The translations under genes were made by a program, and so were the position numbers. The notes below the pieces were generated by a model, which saw nothing but the letters and a program-made list of their open reading frames with translations, did no database searches and was not told the DNA's origin. DNA of 5,060 nt. Source: Bacillota bacterium. Lineage in GTDB: Bacteria > Bacillota_B > Desulfitobacteriia > Desulfitobacteriales > Desulfitobacteriaceae. This document shows, one piece after another, positions 1 through 5,060 of the stretch. The stretch is taken from NCBI GenBank assembly GCA_021779415.1, contig JAJYAS010000318.1:1-5060 (forward strand). Reading direction: 5' to 3'. Position 1 is the first letter of the stretch. Each line of letters starts with the position of its first letter.

Positions 1-158
1 AGAAAAAGCATCTGGTCTTAAAGGAGTCCGACTTGCGTTATGAAGAGTTAATGAAAGCCTGTCATACCTTTGGGGTGGAAGGATTGGCCATTTGCGAAAG
101 CCCGAACCTAGAGGATGATGCTCTACTTTTACAACAGACCTATCAGGCACTAGGATAA
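1..158 (+). CDS. C-terminal end of a TIM-barrel AP endonuclease (endonuclease IV-like), partial
   Basis: The gene enters from the left edge; whole codons begin at base 3 and the TAA stop is at 156-158, giving the last 51 residues. The fragment contains KESDLRYEEL (7-16), then a predicted beta strand EGLAICESP (26-34), then NLEDDALLLQQTY. This resembles the end of endonuclease IV-like and xylose-isomerase-like TIM barrels, where the final strand carries a glutamate metal ligand; Glu32 in ICESP would be that residue. Known members cut DNA 5' of abasic sites using a zinc cluster. With about 50 residues visible and the other metal ligands outside the window, a sugar-isomerase-like relative cannot be excluded. 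The terminator that follows suggests that it ends its transcription unit. The family call is fairly secure; the exact activity is inferred. Confidence 0.7.
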   Translation, partial: KKHLVLKESDLRYEELMKACHTFGVEGLAICESPNLEDDALLLQQTYQALG

Positions 159-190
159 AATAGAATCCAATGGACTTGGCGACAAGCATA

Positions 191-235
191 TAAAAAAGCA
201 ATCTCTATCTATTTTAAGATGAGATTGCTTTTTTA
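191..235. terminator. Bidirectional rho-independent terminator
   Basis: A perfect 14-bp inverted repeat, AAAAAAGCAATCTC at 192-205 and GAGATTGCTTTTTT at 221-234, gains one more T-A pair at its base (191/235). Inside it, after one bulged T, ATCT (207-210) pairs with AGAT (217-220), closing a six-base loop. The top strand ends in a run of six T, and the bottom strand does the same. It therefore fits both the upstream endonuclease gene (stop 32 bases before) and the membrane-protein gene converging from the right (stop about 85 bases away). Confidence 0.9.
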
Positions 236-306
236 GTTTCTGCAATCGGAAAAGTGCACTAAGAATGTAGCTGTAGGATGTTGCTGTCCTTGTCAATTGC
301 ATTACT

Positions 307-410
307 AGACCCAATTAAATTAGAAATAAATATCTTCCGATTTAACTTGCTGTCTAGATGTTTCACGACTAATTTCGCTTGAGTTTGATGAGTCAAATAT
401 AATTGGGTCT
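307..410. repeat. Spaced 11-bp inverted repeat at the 3' end of the membrane gene
   Basis: AGACCCAATTA at 307-317 is the exact reverse complement of TAATTGGGTCT at 400-410. One arm lies just beyond the stop codon of the - strand gene and the other lies inside its last 30 codons, 82 bases apart. In the mRNA the arms could pair and enclose the stop codon. No T-run follows, so it is not a standard terminator. Function is unknown and chance is possible. Confidence 0.4.
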
Positions 411-883
411 GAGAGCCATACGATGGTTTGGGCAGAAACTAGACCATAAACTAAATGGTTCCATAAAGCAGAATAAAATGTCTTTGTTAGCCTAAACTTT
501 TTTAATATACCAAGTTTTTGCCCACCAATTAGAGTGCCTAGAGAAAGCATTGATATTAATGTTCCTTTAAGCAGATGATGATCTTTTCCGGTCTTTTTTA
601 AAATATATGTCAATGGAATTCCCCAAATTGAACCTATACCAAAATGTGCTATTTCGCCTAAAATAAAATTCTTCCTTTGTTTTGTTCTGTAAGCTGCTAC
701 AAATAATCCACCAGCTATATGACCATATAGCGTTTCGGTTTTTCCTGCTTTAAATATTAAAAGATTAGACAGATCCATAAAGAAAGTACCGATTAAACCT
801 CCCAGAAGTCCCGTCGTAATTGAATCCTTAATTTTAACTATTTTCTGTAAAGAGTTTATGAATTTTGTAAAAAAACTCAACAT
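320..883 (-). CDS. Small multi-pass membrane protein of unknown function
   Basis: I do not recognise a family. The start is set at the ATG read from 883 (187 residues) because AAGAGGAG (893-900) lies nine bases upstream. An in-frame ATG at 976 would add 31 highly charged residues but has no good ribosome site, and a likely promoter lies downstream of it. The protein has an amphipathic N-terminus (1-20) and hydrophobic stretches at about 22-45 (glycine-rich, GLLGGLIGTFFMDL), 52-65, 73-95 (ending in WGIPLTYIL), 103-120 and 136-157. That suggests four or five membrane segments. Polar residues within or beside them include D37, H55, E77, H80 and the H102-H103 pair. The tail (161-187) is hydrophilic and serine-rich. 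Two hand-counted 60-base blocks are 37% and 32% GC, against 45% in a ku block and 57% in a dprA block. With its opposite orientation, this suggests recent arrival. No transport or enzyme motif is evident. Confidence 0.8.
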   Translation of the reverse strand: MLSFFTKFINSLQKIVKIKDSITTGLLGGLIGTFFMDLSNLLIFKAGKTETLYGHIAGGLFVAAYRTKQRKNFILGEIAHFGIGSIWGIPLTYILKKTGKDHHLLKGTLISMLSLGTLIGGQKLGILKKFRLTKTFYSALWNHLVYGLVSAQTIVWLSDPIIFDSSNSSEISRETSRQQVKSEDIYF

Positions 884-892
884 GTTATAGCG

Positions 893-900
893 CTCCTCTT
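893..900 (-). promoter_or_regulatory. Ribosome binding site that decides the membrane-protein start
   Basis: On the - strand the sequence reads AAGAGGAG followed by nine bases and ATG (883-881). It is a strong Shine-Dalgarno match, whereas the longer ATG at 976 is preceded by no comparable purine tract. It supports the 187-residue form over the 218-residue form. Confidence 0.75.
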
Positions 901-925
901 TATTCTTTTTCCTTTCTTTATCGTG

Positions 926-954
926 CTCATAAATTTTAATACTTAATATCTCAA
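926..954 (-). promoter_or_regulatory. Candidate sigma-A promoter for the membrane-protein gene
   Basis: Read on the - strand, TTGAGA (954-949, five of six bases of TTGACA) is followed by a 17-base spacer and TATGAG (931-926, four of six of TATAAT). The spacer is AT-rich. Transcription would start near 919, leaving a leader of about 36 bases that contains the ribosome site and then the ATG at 883. This also argues against translation from 976, which would lie upstream of the transcript. Confidence 0.45.
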
Positions 955-1006
955 TTATTTCCAATATGAGTGGCATGGAAGCTCACAGCTTATCGGTTCT
1001 TTTATC

Positions 1007-1036
1007 GAATGGAAAACGTGTTTGATGTTCACACTA
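1007..1036 (+). promoter_or_regulatory. Possible sigma-G (forespore) promoter for ku
   Basis: GAATG (1007-1011) fits the sigma-G -35 pattern GNATR. After 18 bases, CACACTA (1030-1036) fits the -10 pattern CATNNTA at all but the third position. No convincing sigma-A promoter is visible upstream of ku. A weakness is that the start of transcription would fall near 1043, at the edge of the ribosome site (1041-1047), leaving a leader of about 13 bases. This is a consensus match by eye only. Confidence 0.35.
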
Positions 1037-1055
1037 AGTCGAGGAGGAATGTTAT

Positions 1056-1991
1056 ATGCATACATTATGGAAGGGATCCATCAGTTTTGGTTTAGTAAAT
1101 GTTCCAGTAAAAATGCATGCGGCTACGGAATCTCAAGAGTTTAAATTCAATTATCTCCATAAAGACTGTCAGGAACGAATTCGGTCGATCAAAAAGTGTC
1201 CTCACTGTGATCAAGAGGTAGATATGGCTGATTTAGTTAAAGGCTATGAGTATGAGAGAGGTCGATATGTTGTTTTAAGTGATGAAGACTTAGCGCTTTT
1301 GGAACAACCCATGAGCCGGTCTATTGATATTCTTGATTTTATTGATTTAAAAGAAATTGATCCAATCTATTATGAGAAATCGTATTATCTCTCTCCGGAA
1401 GAAACTTCACTGAAAGCCTATCGGTTACTTTCTCAGGCGATGGAGGAAAGCGGTAAAGTGGCCTTAGCACGAGTCACAATGCGGTCAAAACAACATTTAG
1501 CCTGTTTGCGTGTTTTTGAAGAAGGACTCGTCATGGAAACGATGCACTATCCCAAGGAAATCCGGCATATGGACGTGGTCTGGGACCGTGTTGTACCGAC
1601 GGAAACGGAATTGACGATGGCTCGCCAATTAATTGATAACTTAGCCCGTCCTTTCGAACCTGAAAAGTATCATGACGAGTTACATGAACATATGGCACAG
1701 TTGATTGAAAACAGAGTAGCGGGCGAAAACTTCAAGGTGGTCGCTCCGTCCAAGGGTGGACAAGTAGTCGATTTAATGGAAGCTTTGCGGGCAAGCATTG
1801 CTCAAACAGAACTGGAAAAAGACAAATTGGAGACTGAGAATGTAGGGAGGGATAAGGCAAAAGTTAAAGCACAAGACAAAACAAAGGATATAGAAGTTAA
1901 AGCAACAGCCACGGAGGGAGCTAGTGAAGAAAAACCGAAATCAACCTTGACCCCTAGAAAACGAACAACTCGACGTGCGAAAGGAGCCTAG
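1056..1991 (+). CDS. ku: Non-homologous end joining protein Ku
   Basis: Bacterial Ku forms a homodimeric ring that threads onto DNA double-strand ends and recruits ligase D to join them. The 311-residue protein begins with the family hallmark MHTLWKGSISFGLVNVPVK. It continues with VKGYEYERGRYVVLSDEDL (61-79), EIDPIYYEKSYYL (100-112), MRSKQHLACLRV (142-153) and MHYPKEIR (163-170). VVDLMEALRASI (237-248) is the conserved short C-terminal segment linked to ligase contact. H35 and C38, then C48 and C51 (CPHC), form a possible zinc site; from memory, Bacillus Ku keeps this only partly. The tail from about 253 to 311 is charged and lysine/arginine-rich, ending in RKRTTRRAKGA, a type known to bind DNA in other bacterial Ku proteins. 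GAGGAGG (1041-1047) lies eight bases before the ATG. Length is normal and no ligD gene is in view. Confidence 0.97.
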   Translation: MHTLWKGSISFGLVNVPVKMHAATESQEFKFNYLHKDCQERIRSIKKCPHCDQEVDMADLVKGYEYERGRYVVLSDEDLALLEQPMSRSIDILDFIDLKEIDPIYYEKSYYLSPEETSLKAYRLLSQAMEESGKVALARVTMRSKQHLACLRVFEEGLVMETMHYPKEIRHMDVVWDRVVPTETELTMARQLIDNLARPFEPEKYHDELHEHMAQLIENRVAGENFKVVAPSKGGQVVDLMEALRASIAQTELEKDKLETENVGRDKAKVKAQDKTKDIEVKATATEGASEEKPKSTLTPRKRTTRRAKGA

Positions 1992-1993
1992 CC

Positions 1994-2022
1994 TTGAAGG
2001 TCGGAGATCTTAATGCAATAAT
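1994..2022 (+). promoter_or_regulatory. Candidate extended -10 promoter for dprA
   Basis: TTGAAG (1994-1999) is followed by a 17-base spacer and AATAAT (2017-2022, five of six bases of TATAAT), with TGC directly before the -10 box as in extended -10 promoters. It begins three bases after the ku stop codon. Transcription would start near 2029 and give a leader of about 117 bases. No terminator is visible after ku, so read-through from ku could also supply dprA. Confidence 0.45.
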
Positions 2023-2130
2023 GGGTCAGTTCAATGATTTTTCGGCGATTCTACACTATTTCACTTAAACAATGGATAATCGACAATCTTTTACGCAGGA
2101 GAAGCGCACTTTTGTCCCGAAATGGAGGGC

Positions 2131-2139
2131 AAAGGGGGA
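2131..2139 (+). promoter_or_regulatory. Ribosome binding site that decides the dprA start
   Basis: AAAGGGGGA lies six bases before the ATG at 2146. The in-frame ATG at 2122 is preceded by CTTTTGTCCCGAA, which has no purine-rich site, so the downstream ATG is preferred. The purine tract would otherwise have to be read as codons for an unusual Gly/Lys-rich extension. Confidence 0.65.
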
Positions 2140-2145
2140 TTAGGC

Positions 2146-3261
2146 ATGGGAATAGGACAGGAGAAGATAGTACGAGCTGCATTCCGTACAATGAAGGGTC
2201 TGGGGAGCCAACATTTGCGTCAGCTAATAGCCCACTTCGGAAGTGCGGTCAAGGCGTGGGAGGCCCCGTCGCATAAATATCTTCAAACCTTTAACCAGGA
2301 AAAATGGATTGGAGAATTATTAAAGGAACGAAAAATCATTGATCCGCAGACGATTGAGGATCAACTGAACCAACTGGGGATTGGGATGGTCACACCAGAT
2401 GAACCCGATTATCCCCCTTTACTTGCGGAGCTGGCAGATGCTCCGCCGATTCTATATTATCGTGGGCATCTGCGCGGAGATGCGGAGGTGTTGGCTATCG
2501 TAGGCTCACGTCAGGCCACTGCTTATGGCAAATCTGCGGCACGGGTATTATCTAAAGAGGCTGCAACTAAAGGGATTGTTATCGCTAGCGGTTTGGCCCG
2601 AGGGATTGACACTGCTGCGCATCAAGGAGTTCTGGAAAGCGGAGGAGTCACTTGGGCCTTTCTGGGGTGTGGTCTTGATCGTGTGTATCCTCCTGAGAAC
2701 CAACGCTTGGCAGAAGAAATTTTGGCAAGAGGTGCATTAATCAGTGAATTCACACCCGGTACTTTACCTCTTGCGGCGCATTTTCCCGCCCGTAATCGTC
2801 TAATTAGTGGCTGCTCTCGTGGGGTAGTGGTGGTGGAGGCTGCGGAACGAAGTGGAGCATTGATCACGGTCGATTTCGCCTTGGAGCAAGGACGAGAAGT
2901 CTTCGCTGTACCTGGGCCGATTTTTAGCAAGGTGAGCCGGGGTCCCCATCATTTATTACGCCAAGGGGCAAAAATCGTGGAGGGAATCGATGATATATTG
3001 AATGAGCTACCAGTCTGGACAAAACAGGTTAGCCAAGTTTCCGGTCACAAGGATCAGCTCGGTGAAACGGAGCTGATTGACAGTACTGAACATCTCTCTA
3101 TTCTTCAACAGTTAAGTGATGTGCCACTGCATATCGATCAAATTACAATTCACTCAAACCTGCCTGTTTCGAGTATTTCCTTGGCCTTATTAGAACTACA
3201 ATTAGGCGGAAAAGTCTTGCAATTGCCGGGGCAACATTATGTATTAGCTCGAGAGAGCTAG
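2146..3261 (+). CDS. dprA: DNA-processing protein DprA (Smf)
   Basis: DprA binds incoming single-stranded DNA, displaces SSB and loads RecA; it is needed for natural transformation and is widespread even where competence is unproven. From the ATG at 2146 the protein has 371 residues, normal for the three-domain form. The N-terminal helical (SAM/HhH-like) region covers about 1-75. The Rossmann-like core covers about 80-285, with IVGSRQATAYG (118-128), ASGLARGIDTAAHQG (147-161), GCGLDRVYPPEN (174-185), EFTPG (201-205), FPARNRLISG (213-222), EAAERSGALIT (231-241), ALEQGREVFAVPGP (245-258) and a GPHHLLRQGA segment (266-275). A winged-helix domain follows at about 316-367, after a polar linker. 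An alternative ATG at 2122 would add eight residues (MEGKGGLG) but lacks a ribosome site. dprA directly before topA is a common order in Firmicutes. The frame is intact with all core motifs present. Confidence 0.97.
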   Translation: MGIGQEKIVRAAFRTMKGLGSQHLRQLIAHFGSAVKAWEAPSHKYLQTFNQEKWIGELLKERKIIDPQTIEDQLNQLGIGMVTPDEPDYPPLLAELADAPPILYYRGHLRGDAEVLAIVGSRQATAYGKSAARVLSKEAATKGIVIASGLARGIDTAAHQGVLESGGVTWAFLGCGLDRVYPPENQRLAEEILARGALISEFTPGTLPLAAHFPARNRLISGCSRGVVVVEAAERSGALITVDFALEQGREVFAVPGPIFSKVSRGPHHLLRQGAKIVEGIDDILNELPVWTKQVSQVSGHKDQLGETELIDSTEHLSILQQLSDVPLHIDQITIHSNLPVSSISLALLELQLGGKVLQLPGQHYVLARES

Positions 3262-3297
3262 ACATACTATGGAAAAGGCGTTAATATAGGGCTTAGT

Positions 3298-3326
3298 TTT
3301 ACCATCGCTACTTAAGTGCTTATAAT
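3298..3326 (+). promoter_or_regulatory. Likely sigma-A promoter for topA
   Basis: A perfect TATAAT box at 3321-3326 is preceded, 17 bases upstream, by TTTACC (3298-3303, four of six bases of TTGACA). Transcription should start near 3333, giving a leader of about 93 bases before the GTG start. This would let topA be expressed separately from dprA. topA promoters in other bacteria are often sensitive to supercoiling, but nothing here shows that directly. Confidence 0.6.
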
Positions 3327-3328
3327 AT

Positions 3329-3350
3329 TCCAGTCGGATTGCCGATTGGA
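3329..3350 (+). repeat. Inverted repeat over the predicted topA transcription start
   Basis: TCCAGTCGG (3329-3337) and CCGATTGGA (3342-3350) form a nine-pair stem with one G-T wobble and the four-base loop ATTG. No T-run follows, so it is a poor terminator for dprA. It begins two bases after the TATAAT box, so it could be an operator. If transcription starts near 3333, its inner part would form a hairpin at the very 5' end of the mRNA. Confidence 0.5.
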
Positions 3351-3357
3351 CATTAAG

Positions 3358-3409
3358 AAAGTGAAAAAAAGGGATAACCTGAATGAGGAGTAATAACTTT
3401 TTTTACTTT
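3358..3409 (+). other. AT-rich stem-loop in the topA leader
   Basis: The arms 3358-3371 (AAAGTGAAAAAAAG) and 3397-3409 (CTTTTTTTACTTT) can pair over 13 positions, with one bulged G at 3363. The 25-base loop holds a second Shine-Dalgarno-like TGAGGAG (3384-3390), which no start codon follows at usable distance. The stem is mostly A-U and thus weak, but its 3' side runs into a T-rich stretch shortly before the real ribosome site (3415-3420). It might attenuate or modulate topA, or be chance in AT-rich DNA. Confidence 0.3.
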
Positions 3410-3425
3410 ATTTTGAGGTGAAATT

Positions 3426-5060
3426 GTGTCTAAAACACTTGTTATTGTAGAGTCGCCCGCCAAGGCAAAATCCATCAGCAAATTCTTAGGAAGTCGTTAC
3501 ACGGTAAAAGCCTCCATGGGACATTTGAGGGATTTACCAAAAAGTCAATTGGGCGTGAATTTAGAAAACGACTTTGAGCCGAAATATATTGCAATTCGTG
3601 GGCGAGGAGATTTGATTAAGGATCTACGTGCAGCGGCTAAAGGGGCGGATAAAGTATTTCTGGCCTCTGACCCGGACCGTGAGGGGGAAGCCATTGCTTG
3701 GCATCTGTCCTATTTGTTGGGACTTAGTCAAGAGGATAAAAATCGGATCGAATTCCATGAAATAACTAAAACGGCCATACAAGCGGCGATCAAACACCCA
3801 CGTCAGATTGATATCAATCGGGTGGATGCACAGCAAGCTCGTCGGGTCTTGGATCGATTAGTCGGCTACCAATTAAGCCCGTTGCTATGGCGGAAAATCA
3901 AGAAAGGGTTAAGTGCTGGCAGGGTGCAATCTGTGGCGGTACGTTTGATTGAAGACAGAGAAGATCAAATTAGGGCGTTTGTTTCTGAAGAGTATTGGAC
4001 TTTAACGGCGAACCTCCAAGCAGCCGGAGGGAAGTTTTTGGCCAAGCTCTTAAAGAAATCAGGGCAAAAAGTTTCTATTTCTTCGAGAGCAGAAATGGAA
4101 ACCGTTTTAGAGGATTTAAAGGGGAAAGAGTTTCAGGTTTCTGACGTGAGAACCAAAGAAAAGAAAAAACTCCCCGCACCTCCCTTTATTACGAGCAGTT
4201 TGCAGCAAGAGGCCCATCGAAAACTGAGTTTTTCACCGAAGCGCACCATGATGTTGGCGCAACAATTATATGAAGGTCTTGACCTCGGAAAAGAAGGAAC
4301 AGTTGGTTTAATCACTTACATGCGTACAGATTCAGTCAAGATTGCGGAAACGGCGCAAGCTGAGGCGAAGGAATGGATTCTGTCCCAATATGGAATGGAC
4401 TATTATCCCCCTGAACCACGCCAGTTCACCAGTAAGGGACGGGCTCAGGAAGCACATGAAGCAATCCGCCCTACTTCCGCTTTGCGGACTCCGGATTCAT
4501 TAAAGGGGATATTATCAAGAGATCAATTACGCTTATATCGCTTGATTTGGGAACGCTTTATTGCCAGTCAGATGAGCGTGGCCATCATGGATACGTTGGC
4601 GGTCGATGTTCTCGTGAGTGACTATTTATTTCGAGCGAATGCTTCATCGGTACGCTTTCCTGGTTTTTTAGCGGTCTATGAAGAAGGAAAGGACGAAGAC
4701 GACTCAATCGTTGAAGAACAAAGTTCTTTGACGCTTTCGATTTTACCGGGGGAAATCCTAAAAAGCATTAATATCCAAGAGAAGCAACACTTTACGGAAC
4801 CTCCGCCACGCTTCACGGAGGCTTCTCTCGTTCGCAAGATGGAAGAGGAAGGAATTGGGAGGCCGAGCACTTATGCGCCGACCATTGAAACGATACAAAC
4901 TCGAGGATATGTTGTAAAAGAGGAAAAACAGCTTCTTCCTACAGAACTTGGAGAGATCGTCATCAACTTACTAAAAGAGTATTTCCCTGATATTTTAAAT
5001 CTCGAGTTTACAGCTAATTTGGAAGAAAAGCTCGATTTAATTGAAGAAGGGACTGCGTCT
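3426..5060 (+). CDS. topA: DNA topoisomerase I (type IA), partial at 3' end
   Basis: TopA relaxes negative supercoils by cutting one strand through a 5'-phosphotyrosine link and passing the other through. The start is GTG at 3426, five bases after GAGGTG (3415-3420); the first residues, SKTLVIVESPAKAKSI, are the usual N-terminus. I read 545 codons to the window edge with no stop or frameshift. The Toprim domain carries E9 and SDPDREGEAIAWH (81-93), with metal-binding D82, D84 and E86. DAQQARRVLDRLVGY (134-148) and KGLSAGRVQSVAVRLI (160-175) follow. The catalytic motif GLITYMRTDS has Tyr298 and Arg300 (compare Tyr319 and Arg321 in E. coli). AQEAHEAIRPT (340-350) and LVRKMEEEGIGRPSTYAPTI (468-487) complete the core, which reaches about TANLEEKLD (529-537). 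The C-terminal zinc-ribbon repeats expected of the family lie beyond the window, so the total length is unknown. Confidence 0.97.
   Translation, partial: MSKTLVIVESPAKAKSISKFLGSRYTVKASMGHLRDLPKSQLGVNLENDFEPKYIAIRGRGDLIKDLRAAAKGADKVFLASDPDREGEAIAWHLSYLLGLSQEDKNRIEFHEITKTAIQAAIKHPRQIDINRVDAQQARRVLDRLVGYQLSPLLWRKIKKGLSAGRVQSVAVRLIEDREDQIRAFVSEEYWTLTANLQAAGGKFLAKLLKKSGQKVSISSRAEMETVLEDLKGKEFQVSDVRTKEKKKLPAPPFITSSLQQEAHRKLSFSPKRTMMLAQQLYEGLDLGKEGTVGLITYMRTDSVKIAETAQAEAKEWILSQYGMDYYPPEPRQFTSKGRAQEAHEAIRPTSALRTPDSLKGILSRDQLRLYRLIWERFIASQMSVAIMDTLAVDVLVSDYLFRANASSVRFPGFLAVYEEGKDEDDSIVEEQSSLTLSILPGEILKSINIQEKQHFTEPPPRFTEASLVRKMEEEGIGRPSTYAPTIETIQTRGYVVKEEKQLLPTELGEIVINLLKEYFPDILNLEFTANLEEKLDLIEEGTAS

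Noticed and set aside
884..976. N-terminal extension of the - strand membrane protein to the ATG at 976 (218 residues)
   Set aside because: No ribosome site precedes 976, a sigma-A-like promoter lies inside the extension, the added 31 residues are highly charged, and the ATG at 883 has a strong, well-spaced AAGAGGAG.
2072..2143. 23-codon frame ending two bases before the dprA ATG, a possible leader peptide coupled to dprA
   Set aside because: The stop-to-start spacing is attractive, but the ATG has no Shine-Dalgarno sequence (it follows CACTTAAACA) and the composition is unremarkable.
2034..2276. 80-codon + strand reading frame overlapping the start of dprA
   Set aside because: It overlaps dprA in another frame, has no ribosome site and its translation has no domain character; it is a shadow of dprA.
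2622..2930. 102-codon - strand frame inside dprA
   Set aside because: It lies wholly opposite the conserved DprA core and gives a low-complexity Arg/Ser/Pro-rich translation, typical of an antisense shadow.
3329..3350. Reading the stem-loop as the rho-independent terminator of dprA
   Set aside because: The stem is followed by CATTAAGAAAG rather than a run of T, and it lies immediately downstream of a TATAAT box.
3624..4870. Three - strand frames of 60-70 codons inside topA (3624-3836, 4133-4315, 4676-4870)
   Set aside because: All lie opposite the uninterrupted topA frame with its catalytic motifs, and none has a family signature; they are antisense shadows.

Overview
The window looks like chromosome from a low-to-mid GC Gram-positive (Firmicutes) bacterium. 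A spore-forming clostridium of the Desulfosporosinus/Desulfitobacterium kind is my best guess. This rests on purine-rich Shine-Dalgarno sites before every intact gene, sigma-A-like promoters, a GTG start on topA, and the gene order ku - dprA - topA. The genus is an inference from protein style and synteny; no ribosomal or other marker gene is present.

Layout from left to right: (1) The last 51 codons of a TIM-barrel AP-endonuclease (endonuclease IV-like) gene on the + strand end at 158. A strong hairpin terminator at 191-235 follows and can work in both directions. (2) A small, AT-rich membrane protein of unknown function lies on the - strand (883 down to 320), with its own promoter and ribosome binding site. 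(3) A complete bacterial Ku gene (1056-1991) is read divergently from it. (4) A complete dprA gene (2146-3261) follows after a 154-base gap that contains a plausible extended -10 promoter. (5) topA (DNA topoisomerase I) starts with GTG at 3426, after a 164-base leader region with a perfect TATAAT box and two possible stem-loops, and runs off the right edge. Its frame is open for 545 codons without interruption.

Apart from the membrane protein, all genes handle DNA: abasic-site repair, non-homologous end joining, loading of RecA on single-stranded DNA, and relaxation of negative supercoils. The window shows no ligase D gene, so the partner of Ku must lie elsewhere. All gaps between genes are shorter than 180 bases. 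I saw no tRNA, rRNA, CRISPR array or insertion sequence.

No clearly new system is visible. The points most worth a second look are the orphan AT-rich membrane gene, a sigma-G-like promoter match just upstream of ku (suggesting expression in the developing spore), the inverted repeat sitting on the predicted transcription start of topA, and the second stem in the topA leader.
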